Positions 50,881 through 59,663 of a DNA stretch of 64,000 nt are shown here, in pieces. Origin of the DNA: Nitzschia sp. DOCU1 (taxonomy: Eukaryota > Bacillariophyta > Bacillariophyceae > Bacillariales > Bacillariaceae). The notes under the pieces were generated by a model. That model saw only the letters and a list, made by a program, of their open reading frames with translations, was not told the origin of the DNA and did no database searches. Position numbers and translations under genes: made by a program. The stretch covers positions 868,001 through 932,000 of the forward strand of contig OX596000.1 in assembly GCA_951394045.1 (NCBI GenBank), given 5' to 3'. Each line of letters starts with the position of its first letter. Position 1 is the stretch's first letter.

Positions 50881-52004
50881 TGTCGATGCCTTGCCAGGTG
50901 CCATGGTAGTTCATGGAACTATGGGCACGCACAAGAGCATTATCGACAAGGCGGTTGTTCCATTCTAAGTAGTACTACAGAGGGAAACTAATCAAGTAAT
51001 ACATGAGTTGAAATCCATTCGCAAGTCGACCCTTTGTTACAATACTAATAGTGGTTTTGTTGAAATTGAAGTGACAAAGATCATGGCGCTTTCTTCGCTA
51101 TTACTATCACGCATCATTATAGTGCCTCTGGTGGCATCCATACTCCATTGAATTTTGGCAGCCGACCGACGGTGGCGCACAACGTGCCGCATTGTTCGAA
51201 TGTCACCATATCTTTCTCAAAAATGAATATCTCAGACCTCTTTTTTGCATAAGCCTCTATCAATAGTATTCAAAGCTCTGTGCAAAAAAGATGTCTGAGA
51301 TACAATGTTTGGATGAAGTAATGATCTATAGAATGGTGTCCATGGTCGGACCAAGATTTCGTTTCCGTGATAGCATCGAGCGAAAACATCATCGCGCCCA
51401 AAAAATGATTTCAAGTTTGACTAATATGATTGCATTTATTCATGATTCAAATGTTAATCCCGGGCGCGAGATGTTTACGCGCACTTTGGAACCGCTAGAC
51501 GTTTACGCGCAATTTGGCACCGCTAGAATCAAGGAGTCATTTGAATATTCTGGTTGCGCGCCGGCCTGTCTCCAAAATCCGCACCTGTGCACGCATCCGC
51601 AAGATTTCGCAAGAGGCGATTTCGCAGGACTAGCGAAATGACTTACTAAAACCACGGTGTTAGTACTCTTTTTAATGTCGCACATCCGATGTCAAGACAT
51701 CAGTGAGATGTCCTCCCCTTATTCGCCGACATATGTAAGTTCGGCACATAGGAGGACAACACCTCCAGCGGTGATGGGGAAGGCAGGTGCCAACTATCTT
51801 TCATGTCGGTGCTTTTCTCACAGGGAAATGAAATTGTAACTCAATTGGCTGTGAAAGTCGGAGGACCTACACAACTACCAACTATTCCGTCCCAGGCACC
51901 GCCCATCTCTACTGCCGACTGCTAGATTACGGTGTTCTCTCTGTTTGTCACATTTCCTGTAGTTCGCTTTGATCGGTTTGGTCGCATTCCATGCAAGGTC
52001 CGCA
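50881..52004. other. Gene-poor region with one hairpin and a repeat relic
   Basis: 1.1 kb upstream of the hydrolase gene. It contains the hairpin at 51229-51301 and, at 51600-51640, a piece with GATTTCGCAAGAGGCGATTT like the minisatellite at 28757-29040. No gene recognised. The right end should hold the hydrolase promoter. Confidence 0.5.
51229..51301. repeat. Hairpin-forming inverted repeat, 21-bp arms
   Basis: ATCTCAGACCTCTTTTTTGC plus A at 51229-51249 pairs with 51281-51301 with a single mismatch in 21 positions; the loop is 31 nt. It could be a short MITE or give a hairpin RNA. Confidence 0.85.
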
Positions 52005-53147
52005 ATGACGAGATCCATTGCATCCTATCAATTCCCGATTTGGGCATGCATCGTGCTTTGGCTCTTTTCGTCCACGCCGCATATTGCGGGTTTTTCTTTT
52101 TCTGTGAGGCATCGTCAAAGTGGAATATCAGACGCTTCTTCGGCTCTGCCAGGAGCTACGGCCAGATCAGCTGTTCCCAACACAGTTCCTGATTTTGACG
52201 AAAGGCGCGCAAACCTATCTTCAGGCGCCGACATGCAGATCCTCTCGATGCTTCCCCAGAAACATGATAAGTCGAAACCCACAATCGTGTTTCTTCATGG
52301 ATCGTTTCATGCAGCTTGGTGTTGGACAGAAAAATTCTTTCCATATTTTGTATCCAGGGGTCATCCTGTCGTTGCGCCGAGCTGGCGAGGAACAGGTGGG
52401 ACATACGCCGGTGCGGGCGTCAAAAAAGTCAGCATAGACGACCATGCGGCTGATCTGGTGTGTCTTATAAATGTTTTGCCGGATATTGTGGGATTCGAGG
52501 CGAGTACTGAGTTGCAGCGACCGATTCTGGTTGCCCACTCATTCGGCGGCTTGGCCGTGATGAAGGCTCTGGAAGAAGACCCGAAGTTTGCGTCGAAGCT
52601 GGGTGGTATAGTCATGTTGTGTTCGGTGCCGCCCAGCGGAAATGGGAGGATGACGATGCGATATCTACGCCGATCGTTGATTGATAGCTACAAAATCACC
52701 GCTGGATTCGCCATGAAACGGTGCCTAAAGAATGAAGACCTCTGCCGTCAGCTTTTCTTTGGAGGCAAAAAGCAAATTCTTGCCGACGGCTCCGTTCAAG
52801 ATTTTGGCATATCAGACGAGGACGTAAGGCGCTATCAAGAGTATTTTGCAAGAGACTCCGTGGCTACGATCGATCTGTTGGATCTTTCGAAGAAGCTTCC
52901 AGCGGCAAAGACCATTGATGGCCGTGCTGCATTCGTTGGCGTTCTGCCGCCCTGTTTAGTTGTGGGTGCCAAAGACGATTTTATTGTGGATCGCGAAGCC
53001 GTGGATGAAACAGCTAAATATTTTGGAGTCGACAGGCCGCTGATCGTAGACTCTCCTCATGATGTTATGCTTGGAGGAAAATGGGAGAATGCTGCAAAGG
53101 TACTTGCCAGTTGGTTGGAGAATGCTGGTGATGACAACCCACACTGA
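52005..53147 (+). CDS. Alpha/beta hydrolase, plastid-type preprotein
   Basis: 380 residues from the ATG at 52005 (MTRSIASYQFPIWACIVLWLF). The N-terminus is a signal peptide followed by IAGFSFSV, an ASAFAP-like site, so plastid import is likely. The hydrolase fold is clear: TIVFLHGSFHAAWCW gives the oxyanion HG, VAHSFGGLA is the nucleophile elbow with the catalytic Ser, GAKDDFIVD carries the acid, and DSPHDVML carries the His. AAWCW after HGS resembles plant esterases of the methylesterase/hydroxynitrile-lyase group, and the closest enzyme type may be an esterase or lipase. A variable cap domain is present. Substrate unknown. It is one of the few intact genes in this repeat-rich part. Confidence 0.88.
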   Translation: MTRSIASYQFPIWACIVLWLFSSTPHIAGFSFSVRHRQSGISDASSALPGATARSAVPNTVPDFDERRANLSSGADMQILSMLPQKHDKSKPTIVFLHGSFHAAWCWTEKFFPYFVSRGHPVVAPSWRGTGGTYAGAGVKKVSIDDHAADLVCLINVLPDIVGFEASTELQRPILVAHSFGGLAVMKALEEDPKFASKLGGIVMLCSVPPSGNGRMTMRYLRRSLIDSYKITAGFAMKRCLKNEDLCRQLFFGGKKQILADGSVQDFGISDEDVRRYQEYFARDSVATIDLLDLSKKLPAAKTIDGRAAFVGVLPPCLVVGAKDDFIVDREAVDETAKYFGVDRPLIVDSPHDVMLGGKWENAAKVLASWLENAGDDNPH

Positions 53148-53466
53148 GCAGGTCGCGGACTTGTTGTGGTGGGAACGTCTTCGTCTTCGACGACTATCGA
53201 TATGTTGTATTGTTGCTATGCCATATCAACGCGTTTCTACGTCCTGACTACTAGCATAGTAACTTCCTTCTGTCTTACATTTTTGCTTCTCGGAGCTCTT
53301 ACCGAACGACGTGTGGAACCCTCAGGACCATAGAGTACTACGAATAAATACCACCAGAACAAAAGGAGCTTGAATTCTCGCATAGACAGTAAGCGATTTG
53401 TAAAACAGTTCAATGGCTTGTCCTACCACACCCCTAAGTGGCTCGACATCCCTCGTACTAACTTAA
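53148..53466. other. Intergenic region up to piggyBac-like element
   Basis: 319 bp with the 3' end of the hydrolase gene. The TTAA at 53463-53466 is the left target-site copy of the element that follows. Confidence 0.5.
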
Positions 53467-53671
53467 CTCCAATTGTAAGAATCCCAATAAAGGGACAACC
53501 GAGTGTCACGGCATGCCCGGCGCGCTCCAAAAAAGGACAATTTTTTTGTCCCAATTTTCTTAACTCGACCCGACAGTTAAGAATAATGGGACAATTGGTC
53601 TTAACGGTTCCTTAACTCGGCACTGCCTCCAATGCCGACGATCATGCCAATGACCATAAAAATTCACCACC

Positions 53672-54081
53672 ATGAGCGAGGAGAAGCCCAAGCGCAAGTC
53701 GACCTTTGACAACCACATCAGCATCGTATGCGTCCCTCAGCCCGGGGCAACCCACGAGGAGATTGATGCCTACGTGAATGCGCAGTTTCGTGCTGCAATG
53801 CCCCCTGCGAATTGTGTGGGGAGTATCCCTGTGTGCTCGACCAGTGGGTGGACCTGGACATGCTTGACTATGAGGTCAACATCGAGGATCCCGACCACCA
53901 ACAGCCAACCCTCTGCGAGTACATGATGACTCTTGGCGACCAGATGAAGGAGCAGGACGGGGTGGACAACAAAGCCATCCGCAAAGCTTATCGTGAAGCC
54001 ACCACAAACACGAAAACATTCAAGGGGGGTCTCGAACGATTCAGCAACTCCGGGGCGGATTCCTTCTGGACCATGGTATAG
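53672..54081 (+). pseudogene. Second ORF of piggyBac-like element, frameshifted
   Basis: Starts at ATG 53672 in a CACCATGAGC context (MSEEKPKRKSTFDNHISIV, CVPQPGATHEEIDAYVNAQF). Around 53810 the sense text moves to the next frame: CGEYPCVLDQWVDLDMLDYE, then DQMKEQDGVDNKAIRKAYRE. One indel therefore breaks it. The last part runs into sequence of the opposite ORF, and the stop is at 54081. CGEYPC may be half of a zinc-binding site. I do not know this accessory protein. Confidence 0.55.
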
Positions 54082-55215
54082 ATCGGGTGGGTGGTCTTCA
54101 TGGATTGTGCCACTTGGGACTTCCTCGAATTTCCATTCTAGTTTATCGAGCAACTCTTTGAAACTGACATTGTCATCTTCGTCGTCTTCATCATCGACTA
54201 GTTGTACCTCGTCGTCATCGCTGTCATTATCTGACTCATCCCGCATTTCCTGCCACGCATTGTCATCTTCATCGAGGTTGGACCCATCGTCAGATTCGGA
54301 TTCAACGCCGGGACCGCTTGACCTTGTGGAATGGTTGGTTGTTCCGTCACCTTGAGTGTGTGTCAAGGTAGAAACCGAATCGGCTGCCGTCAACAAAAGA
54401 GCTCGACGAACACATCGCATAGGAGTCGCCATGTCTGCATTGACAGGCACAACAACAGCCGGTGAAAGATCGTCTGCAGCAGCAGCTGGCAATGGGTTGC
54501 CCGCAGGTGCAGCTGAAGAAAACGAAAGCTGCAGGATTTCTTTCACCCCAGCTTCCCCAGCCTCCTCGTATGACTCGATTGCAATGTCGAATAGTTCCTT
54601 GGCGTCGGTGGGATACCACTTCCGAAGTAGGTCCTTGTTCACTGTTGGTGGCATGCCAATCGAAAACTTGACCCAGTCAACCCGATACTGCCCGCAGTTT
54701 TTGCGCTTGTTTGGGCATTCCACGATGACCCCGACAAGGCTGCCGTCGATACCATCTATTGGCATTCCCGTCACGGAATAAAAAGTGGACCCAGCCAGCA
54801 ATTTCTTGTTTCTGTATGAGCCTCGTTTCCGCGTTGTGGCCTCGACAGCAACGTCGTCGCCTCGAGGATTGCCTTGAGAATGGGGCGCAATTTCGGAGTG
54901 GTCTTCCGGATTTGAAACCATTGTGTTCCCCATTGCGTTGTCGGTAGTTACAGTAGGCTGCACAGGATGGTCGTTGGGAGTAGGACGGGTAGTTGCAAAA
55001 GCCTGGACAGTCTCGTTGACGGGTTGAGATTGGGTTGCATTTTTGGAGGAATTTTCCGAATTTGAGACCATTGTGACGTCGGCGGTAACGTAGGCCTCAA
55101 TGTCATCGCAACTCAATTTTGAGGCATCGTAGAGGGTCCTGACAATGCTAGGATCAAGGGGAGAGGCAGCACGTGATTGGGGCACAGCTTTGGGAGGCGG
55201 GGGAGGGGCCAACAT
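53770..55215 (-). CDS. piggyBac-like transposase N-terminal region (truncated, with antisense tail)
   Basis: 481 residues from the ATG at 55215 (MLAPPPPPKAVPQSRAASP); the frame upstream starts only with TTG. The first ~200 residues are low complexity, then a possible chromo-/Tudor-like segment (LAGSTFYSVTGMPIDG, GQYRVDWVKFSIG), an acidic stretch, and WKFEEVPSGTIHEDHPP followed by LYHGPEGIRPGVAESFETPL. The last part resembles the start of the core of piggyBac-type transposases in diatoms. From about codon 405 on the frame is only the antisense of the second ORF. The DDD catalytic residues are not present, so it cannot transpose by itself but might act as a dominant-negative or DNA-binding product. 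Confidence 0.55.
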   Translation of the reverse strand: MLAPPPPPKAVPQSRAASPLDPSIVRTLYDASKLSCDDIEAYVTADVTMVSNSENSSKNATQSQPVNETVQAFATTRPTPNDHPVQPTVTTDNAMGNTMVSNPEDHSEIAPHSQGNPRGDDVAVEATTRKRGSYRNKKLLAGSTFYSVTGMPIDGIDGSLVGVIVECPNKRKNCGQYRVDWVKFSIGMPPTVNKDLLRKWYPTDAKELFDIAIESYEEAGEAGVKEILQLSFSSAAPAGNPLPAAAADDLSPAVVVPVNADMATPMRCVRRALLLTAADSVSTLTHTQGDGTTNHSTRSSGPGVESESDDGSNLDEDDNAWQEMRDESDNDSDDDEVQLVDDEDDEDDNVSFKELLDKLEWKFEEVPSGTIHEDHPPDLYHGPEGIRPGVAESFETPLECFRVCGGFTISFADGFVVHPVLLLHLVAKSHHVLAEGWLLVVGILDVDLIVKHVQVHPLVEHTGILPTQFAGGIAARNCAFT

Positions 55216-55475
55216 GTTGGTGGAGACGGACTTGTGTGATTTTGATGCCGACAGGCGCAACTTTGAGGGCCTTTTGCGATAGCATAACTAACGAACGAGA
55301 GGAAGGCAGCATGAGAGATCCGGGACGAAATTTCACGCTCTTTCGATTGATGTAAAAATTAGTAAGTGGGAATAGAGTTAGACTGGTTTAAGAAATGGGT
55401 CAAAATCTTAGGACAACCGGGTGTCCTAAGAAAATATTGGGACACCCGGTTGTCCCATTTTACAATTGGAGTTAA

Positions 55476-55809
55476 GAAATTGAGGCAAGGTTATGCCAGG
55501 AATACTTGGCAAAATGTCGCGCATTCTCGCCTATCGTTCGATAAGGCCTGAGTTCTAATAGCCGTATACGTCATCAGGCCTTTTATGTAGCATTATGGGC
55601 ATATATATTTCAAAACATCCAGAAATCGTCTGCGCGTCGGCAAATCGTCCGAGCGTCAGGAAATCGTCCGCGCATCGGGAAATCGTCCGAACGAATGAAT
55701 CGTCGGGACTTAACAGTTCAAAAAGAGCGGTAACCGTATCCAGCTCTAAGTACACGTGATATCTCTTCCGTCATATTTGTCACTCCCTTCACGTCGACTC
55801 CCTCTGAGG
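55476..55809. other. Intergenic region with first AATCGTCCG repeat cluster
   Basis: 334 bp. At 55611-55697 four copies of the ~19-20 bp unit GAAATCGTCCG(C/A)GCGTCGG lie head to tail. The rest, next to the 3' end of the ABC1 gene, has nothing recognisable. Confidence 0.7.
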
Positions 55810-57215
55810 CTAGTTGAGCTTCCATGCGTTGCATCCATGTCGGCCCGAGCCATCCGAGAGGTTGGATCCATAACGTTCCTTGAATTCTGCCTTGAGTCTT
55901 TCCTGAATCTTTTTTGGACCCCCTCCCGCGGCGAGTTGACGGAACGCAAAGGAAAGCCCCTCAGTGATTCCCGACGCTTGTAGTCGCTCTGGAGTTACGT
56001 CGGGCGGTGAAAATCCCAAGTTGATAAAGTCTTGTGGAATGGCATCATAGTCTTCGACATTTATATGTGCAATGAATTCAAGCAGAGAGTATTGCAGGTC
56101 CCGTGGAACGTTCAAGACCATGCCCCAATCGAGAATGCATAAACGGCCATCCGTCGTCCGCAACAGATTTCCCTTGTGAGGATCGCAATAAAGGACACCA
56201 GTATCCAACAGCATGGTCAAGTACGCATTGATGGCTACACCGCATAGTCGCGGCACATCTGGCGAAACATCCAAATCCAGACGCGTTCCTTGAACCCATT
56301 CGGTTACCAGCACCTTGTCTCGGACAAGCTCCGAAACCACAGTAGGTGCACATACGGCATAGAGATTGCGCTTGCGCATGGCCGCTTCAAAGTCCATGGT
56401 GTTTTGAGCCTCCAATCGATAGTCCGTCTCTGCCACAAAGCCCCGACCCCATTCATCTACCAGCGCCACGGCCAAATCAATGTCTTCCTGATCCATTTGG
56501 ACTCCATTAAAGAAGTTTTGAAGACGTGTTTGAATCGGAGTAATGAGACGCAAAATGTACAAATCCAATGCAATCTCGGCCAGAATGCCAGGGCGCTGCA
56601 CTTTGATGGCTACTTCCGTAATACCGTCTTTGGCTAGGACTCCTCGATACACTTGGCCGACCAAGGCAGAGGCAACAGGCATGGCCGTCAACGATGAAAA
56701 GATGCGAGAAAGGTCTTGGACTCCGAATTCTTTTTTGTGAATTTCTTGCGCCTTTTCATTGGGAAATGGCGGTACAGCGTCTTGCAGCGCCCGCAATTCC
56801 AGAGCGTACGCTTCTGGAATCAAGTCCGTTCGAATAGATAGCGCTTGACCGAGCTTGATAAAGGTCGGCCCCAACTGTTCACACAGTCGCAATGCTTCCT
56901 TGGCCCGTCGAGGTTCCGCCTTTTTCAATGCCGTGTATTCTTCGTCTTTCAAAAGTTTTCCGAGCACTAGCCAGTCAAACAAAAGACCCGTGGAAAAGGC
57001 CCCAGAGATGAAGCCCAGCTTGAGAATGCGCTTGAATACCATCAGTGGGCGTTCCTTGTAAAAGGAATCACTCAATTCTGGTGAATAGGTATCAGTTCCG
57101 GGAACAAAGGGGGCCCTGGAAAAGTCTAAAGGAGCATTCAGCCACCGACTTCATTTCGTTTCGGTTCACTCTTGGGGCTTCGCTTTTACCTATCATTCTT
57201 TGCTAGTGCCTGCAT
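55810..57215 (-). CDS. ABC1/ADCK (UbiB-type) atypical kinase
   Basis: A 26-nt first exon (57215-57190, MQALAKND) is joined by a 74-bp intron (GTAAAA at 57189, CAG ending at 57116) to exon 2 at 57115-55810, giving 443 residues. ABC1 kinases act in quinone metabolism of mitochondria and plastids. Signatures are the KxGQ helix (FIKLGQALSIR), ALVGQVYRG in the Ala-rich loop, the VAIKVQRPG lysine, ETDYRLEAQN, LVTEWVQG, the catalytic CDPHKGNLL and LDWGM in place of DFG. The short N-terminus has no evident plastid or mitochondrial presequence, so a further upstream exon is possible. ABC1 members are numerous in algal plastids. The gene is surrounded by repeat clusters on both sides. Confidence 0.9.
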
Positions 57216-57372
57216 GATCTAGTAGCCGTACTACTCAGCGTTTAACATTGATGTACCATTTGCTATGACATACCTAGAGACCGAGTGATTTCCTAAGCTA
57301 TTGCATTCCGTAGACTTGGCATCGAGTAAAAAGGTTTCTATTATATCTGATTCTATGTTTATATCTTTATAG

Positions 57373-57849
57373 CTAATCCAACGCATCGGCACGGTCGCTA
57401 ATGGCTCGCATCCTAGCTTCGTTTTTTGCATCTTCCGAAAGTCGGGCATAACGTTGACCGATGGCTTCCGTGATATCTCCATTCTCCTCGTAGAGGGCCC
57501 AAAAATCTTCTTGCAACTCTTGCATCAGGAAAACGGCCAAGTAAGCCTCCTTGCGAGTTTTCGATCGCATATTCTTTTTCCTCGTGCAGAAATGCATTAG
57601 ACCTCGTTGGCCCATTTCTTGTTGTTCTGCATTATTGCCGAGCAAGGAAATCATGAAGCTAAAGAAATTATGCAGCAGCCTGGCGGCAGAAGACGACCTG
57701 ACAAAATCGATCCAGCTCTTCTCGTGCAAAGATGTAGCGTATGGCAAAGTAATAAATCCGTAGACGCTCCTTTGGTGACATTTGCCATCGTTGCGGGCGT
57801 CGAAGCAATTAAATGGTGATATCATTGAAGGAATCAATCGTCGGAGCAT
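57373..57849 (-). CDS. Hypothetical protein, low confidence
   Basis: 158 codons from the ATG at 57849, or 150 from the ATG at 57825. The first codons overlap the GC-rich repeat array. The C-terminal half looks like a real helical protein (KEAYLAVFLMQELQEDFWAL, YEENGDITEAIGQRYARLSE), rich in Glu/Arg. No family is recognised. It lies upstream of the ABC1 gene on the same strand. It may be a gene, or the 3' part of a gene whose 5' end was lost to the repeats. Confidence 0.4.
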   Translation of the reverse strand: MLRRLIPSMISPFNCFDARNDGKCHQRSVYGFITLPYATSLHEKSWIDFVRSSSAARLLHNFFSFMISLLGNNAEQQEMGQRGLMHFCTRKKNMRSKTRKEAYLAVFLMQELQEDFWALYEENGDITEAIGQRYARLSEDAKNEARMRAISDRADALD

Positions 57850-58155
57850 CGGAAAATCGTCCAGAAATCGTCCGAGCGTCGCGCCGACAATTTCCCGACG
57901 TTGGACGATTTCCCAACGCTCGGACGATTTCCCGACGCTAAGTTTGTTTTACACTGGAAGATCACGTACTTTCCCAAGGGGTCGGATGATTGTCCGACGC
58001 TCGGACGATTGTCCGACGCTCGAAGGCGTTCCGACGATTTTGTATTATCTAGTGTTTGTGCATGTTCGAATTCTAAATATCATGCGTTAAATCGTAATCC
58101 CTGGTAAAAAACGTCCGGAAATCGTCCGCGCGTCGGAAAATCGTCCGCTCGTCAC
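57836..58155. repeat. AATCGTCCG repeat clusters in both orientations
   Basis: Units of (G)GAAATCGTCCGAGCGTCGG occur in plus orientation at 57836-57885, then inverted (CGACGCTCGGACGATTTCC-like) at 57890-57942 and 57985-58040, and again in plus orientation at 58108-58155. The first two form a long imperfect palindrome centred near 57888. There are no unique spacers. Confidence 0.85.
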
Positions 58156-58167
58156 CCTCGTTCTTAA

Positions 58168-59133
58168 CCGTGCGTTCGGAACGCACGGAACGCACTTTCC
58201 GTGCGTTCCGAATTGCCCTTTCTTAACCGTAATGCAGTGTAACGCAGTCGATGGCAGGCGTGCACGCCGGCATCCCTGAATGACCCCCACTGTCCCACTC
58301 TATGTCAATCCTTTAAGCACCGAAACAGTGGGACAGAGCCGTCGATCTTCCGTGTATTCATTCACATCCATTCGTTTCATTGTTATTGCCACCCCACCAA
58401 CATGAAGCAACTTACAACCAACGTGTTATGACGCTTGCGACGCAACTCCTGAGTTTCCCGGCCTGGTGTCTCACTGGGTACTGGAATGACATTACGGCTT
58501 TGGATGATGCGTTCCTGGCGGGCATGAATTGCAAGGCCAATGCGAATGGCCACTGTCATCTTTCTGGTCGCCTTTGAAAGACCCATTTTGCCGCATAGCT
58601 TGCGCCATTCAGCATTATTGAGGGGCTTCACATCACCTTCATTTGTACCAAATCTAACAATGGTTTCGCCTCCATCTGAAGTTATGACTTTGTAACCAGT
58701 CACCATCGAATGAGGGCCTGGATCAAAGCCATCCACGGCTTCCTTGAGCTCTACATCCTCGCAAAGAAGGCAACTTAACTCGTTCTGGGTGAACGAACTA
58801 AGGGGCTCAGGCAAGCTTACAACCCTTTTCTTTTTGGTGTTTGTTTCCCTACTAGTAGTAGTAGACATACTTTAGTTTTGTAAACGAAGTGAAGAAGGGA
58901 GTTAGTATTGTTGTTAGTGGATGGCGTGTCGTTGTCGGGGGGGAGGCATTTGGTGGTGGTGAATGAATGACCTCGCATGTCATGTGCGACATGCGTTCCA
59001 AGTGCGTTACTGCGTTACTTTTTTCGGAGCGCAGGGGGGAAAAGTAACGCGGAACGCACTTCGGAACGCACTGGACTAAATTGACTTGATAATTGACTGC
59101 TTCGACTTGCGTTACTGCGTTCCGAACGCGCGG
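58168..59133. mobile_element. Second TTAA-flanked piggyBac-like element (966 bp)
   Basis: Left end CCGTGCGTTCGGAACGCA at 58168 and right end ...GCGTTCCGAACGCGCGG ending at 59133 are inverted repeats, each bordered by TTAA (58164-58167 and 59134-59137). Subterminal copies of GTGCGTTCCG and GCGTTAC occur at both ends. It sits inside the AATCGTCCG repeat array, splitting it. One small ORF is present and no transposase core. Confidence 0.75.
58383..58868 (-). CDS. Small ORF of the second piggyBac-like element
   Basis: 161 residues from the ATG at 58868 (MSTTTSRETNTKKKRVVSL). The middle has SCLLCEDVELKEAVDGFDPG, HSMVTGYKVITSDGGET, VRFGTNEGDVKPLNNAEWRK and a basic helix (LSKATRKMTVAIRIGLAIHA). The last could bind DNA. 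I do not recognise the family. Its position inside the element argues that it is element-encoded rather than a host gene. The C-terminal 20 residues run into subterminal sequence. Confidence 0.5.
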   Translation of the reverse strand: MSTTTSRETNTKKKRVVSLPEPLSSFTQNELSCLLCEDVELKEAVDGFDPGPHSMVTGYKVITSDGGETIVRFGTNEGDVKPLNNAEWRKLCGKMGLSKATRKMTVAIRIGLAIHARQERIIQSRNVIPVPSETPGRETQELRRKRHNTLVVSCFMLVGWQ

Positions 59134-59140
59134 TTAAGAA

Positions 59141-59205
59141 TGATCCTCAGGAAATCGTCCGCGCGTCGGGAAATCGTCCGCGCGTCGGAAAATCGTCCGG
59201 CGGGC
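59141..59205. repeat. AATCGTCCG repeat cluster, right part
   Basis: Three head-to-tail units of GGAAATCGTCCGCGCGTCGG directly after the right TTAA of the 966-bp element. This is the continuation of the array at 58108-58155. Confidence 0.85.
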
Positions 59206-59663
59206 GGGCCATGGGACCGTTATAGGCCTTTCATCTGTTTATGCCCGAAGTTTTCCCTTTTAAATAAGCCTGATCGGACCGAAGACGAGAATGCGTGACA
59301 TTTTGGCGAGTATTCCAGCAAGACAGCAACAGGACCTCGTAGAGTAGCTTGCAAGGAATGTTTGGTCGAAGGAATCATCGCATCGATCGTAGTCGTCTTC
59401 AAAAGTACACTGTTACAATTCGGTAGTTCCTAGCTCGGCGGCTACTCGAATTGGGGCTCAATGAACTAGCTTGTTCTATAGTGAAATTAATGAGCTATTC
59501 AGTTTAGAGTGCAATGTAGAGTCCGTCGCCTTTTAGAATTCGATCTCTCTCCATAGGCGTCTTAGTCAGTCGTATTTGAGTCGTGGAACTGGACTCGTGT
59601 TGAATCGTATTATTCGAACACTCCCTCTCACGAGTCTAGTGAAGTCGACTCTATGAGTAATAG
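59206..59663. other. Region below copia pol, possible LTR
   Basis: 458 bp that follow the copia pol stop in its transcription sense. An LTR is expected here, but no second copy is in the window, so I cannot delimit it. An AGAGTCCGTCG...GTCGACTC-type arrangement lies between 59519 and 59655. Confidence 0.35.

Larger units (their letters stand above)
53467..55471. mobile_element. Non-autonomous piggyBac-like DNA transposon (2,005 bp, TTAA target sites)
   Basis: CTCCAATTGTAA at 53467-53478 and its exact reverse complement at 55460-55471 are each bordered by TTAA, the obligatory piggyBac target. Subterminal GGGACAACC(G)GGTGTCCC-type repeats are found at both ends, and at the right end they form a palindrome (55411-55457). 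Inside are a transposase-like N-terminal frame on the minus strand and a second, frameshifted frame on the plus strand that meet tail to tail. The catalytic domain of the transposase is absent, so this is an internal-deletion derivative. Confidence 0.8.

Noticed and set aside
54356..54781. Plus-strand frame opposite the piggyBac-like transposase frame
   Set aside because: It mirrors low-complexity coding sequence on the minus strand and has no start context or motif.
57836..58155. CRISPR array
   Set aside because: Repeats lie head to tail or inverted with no unique spacers, no cas genes are present, and the genome is eukaryotic.
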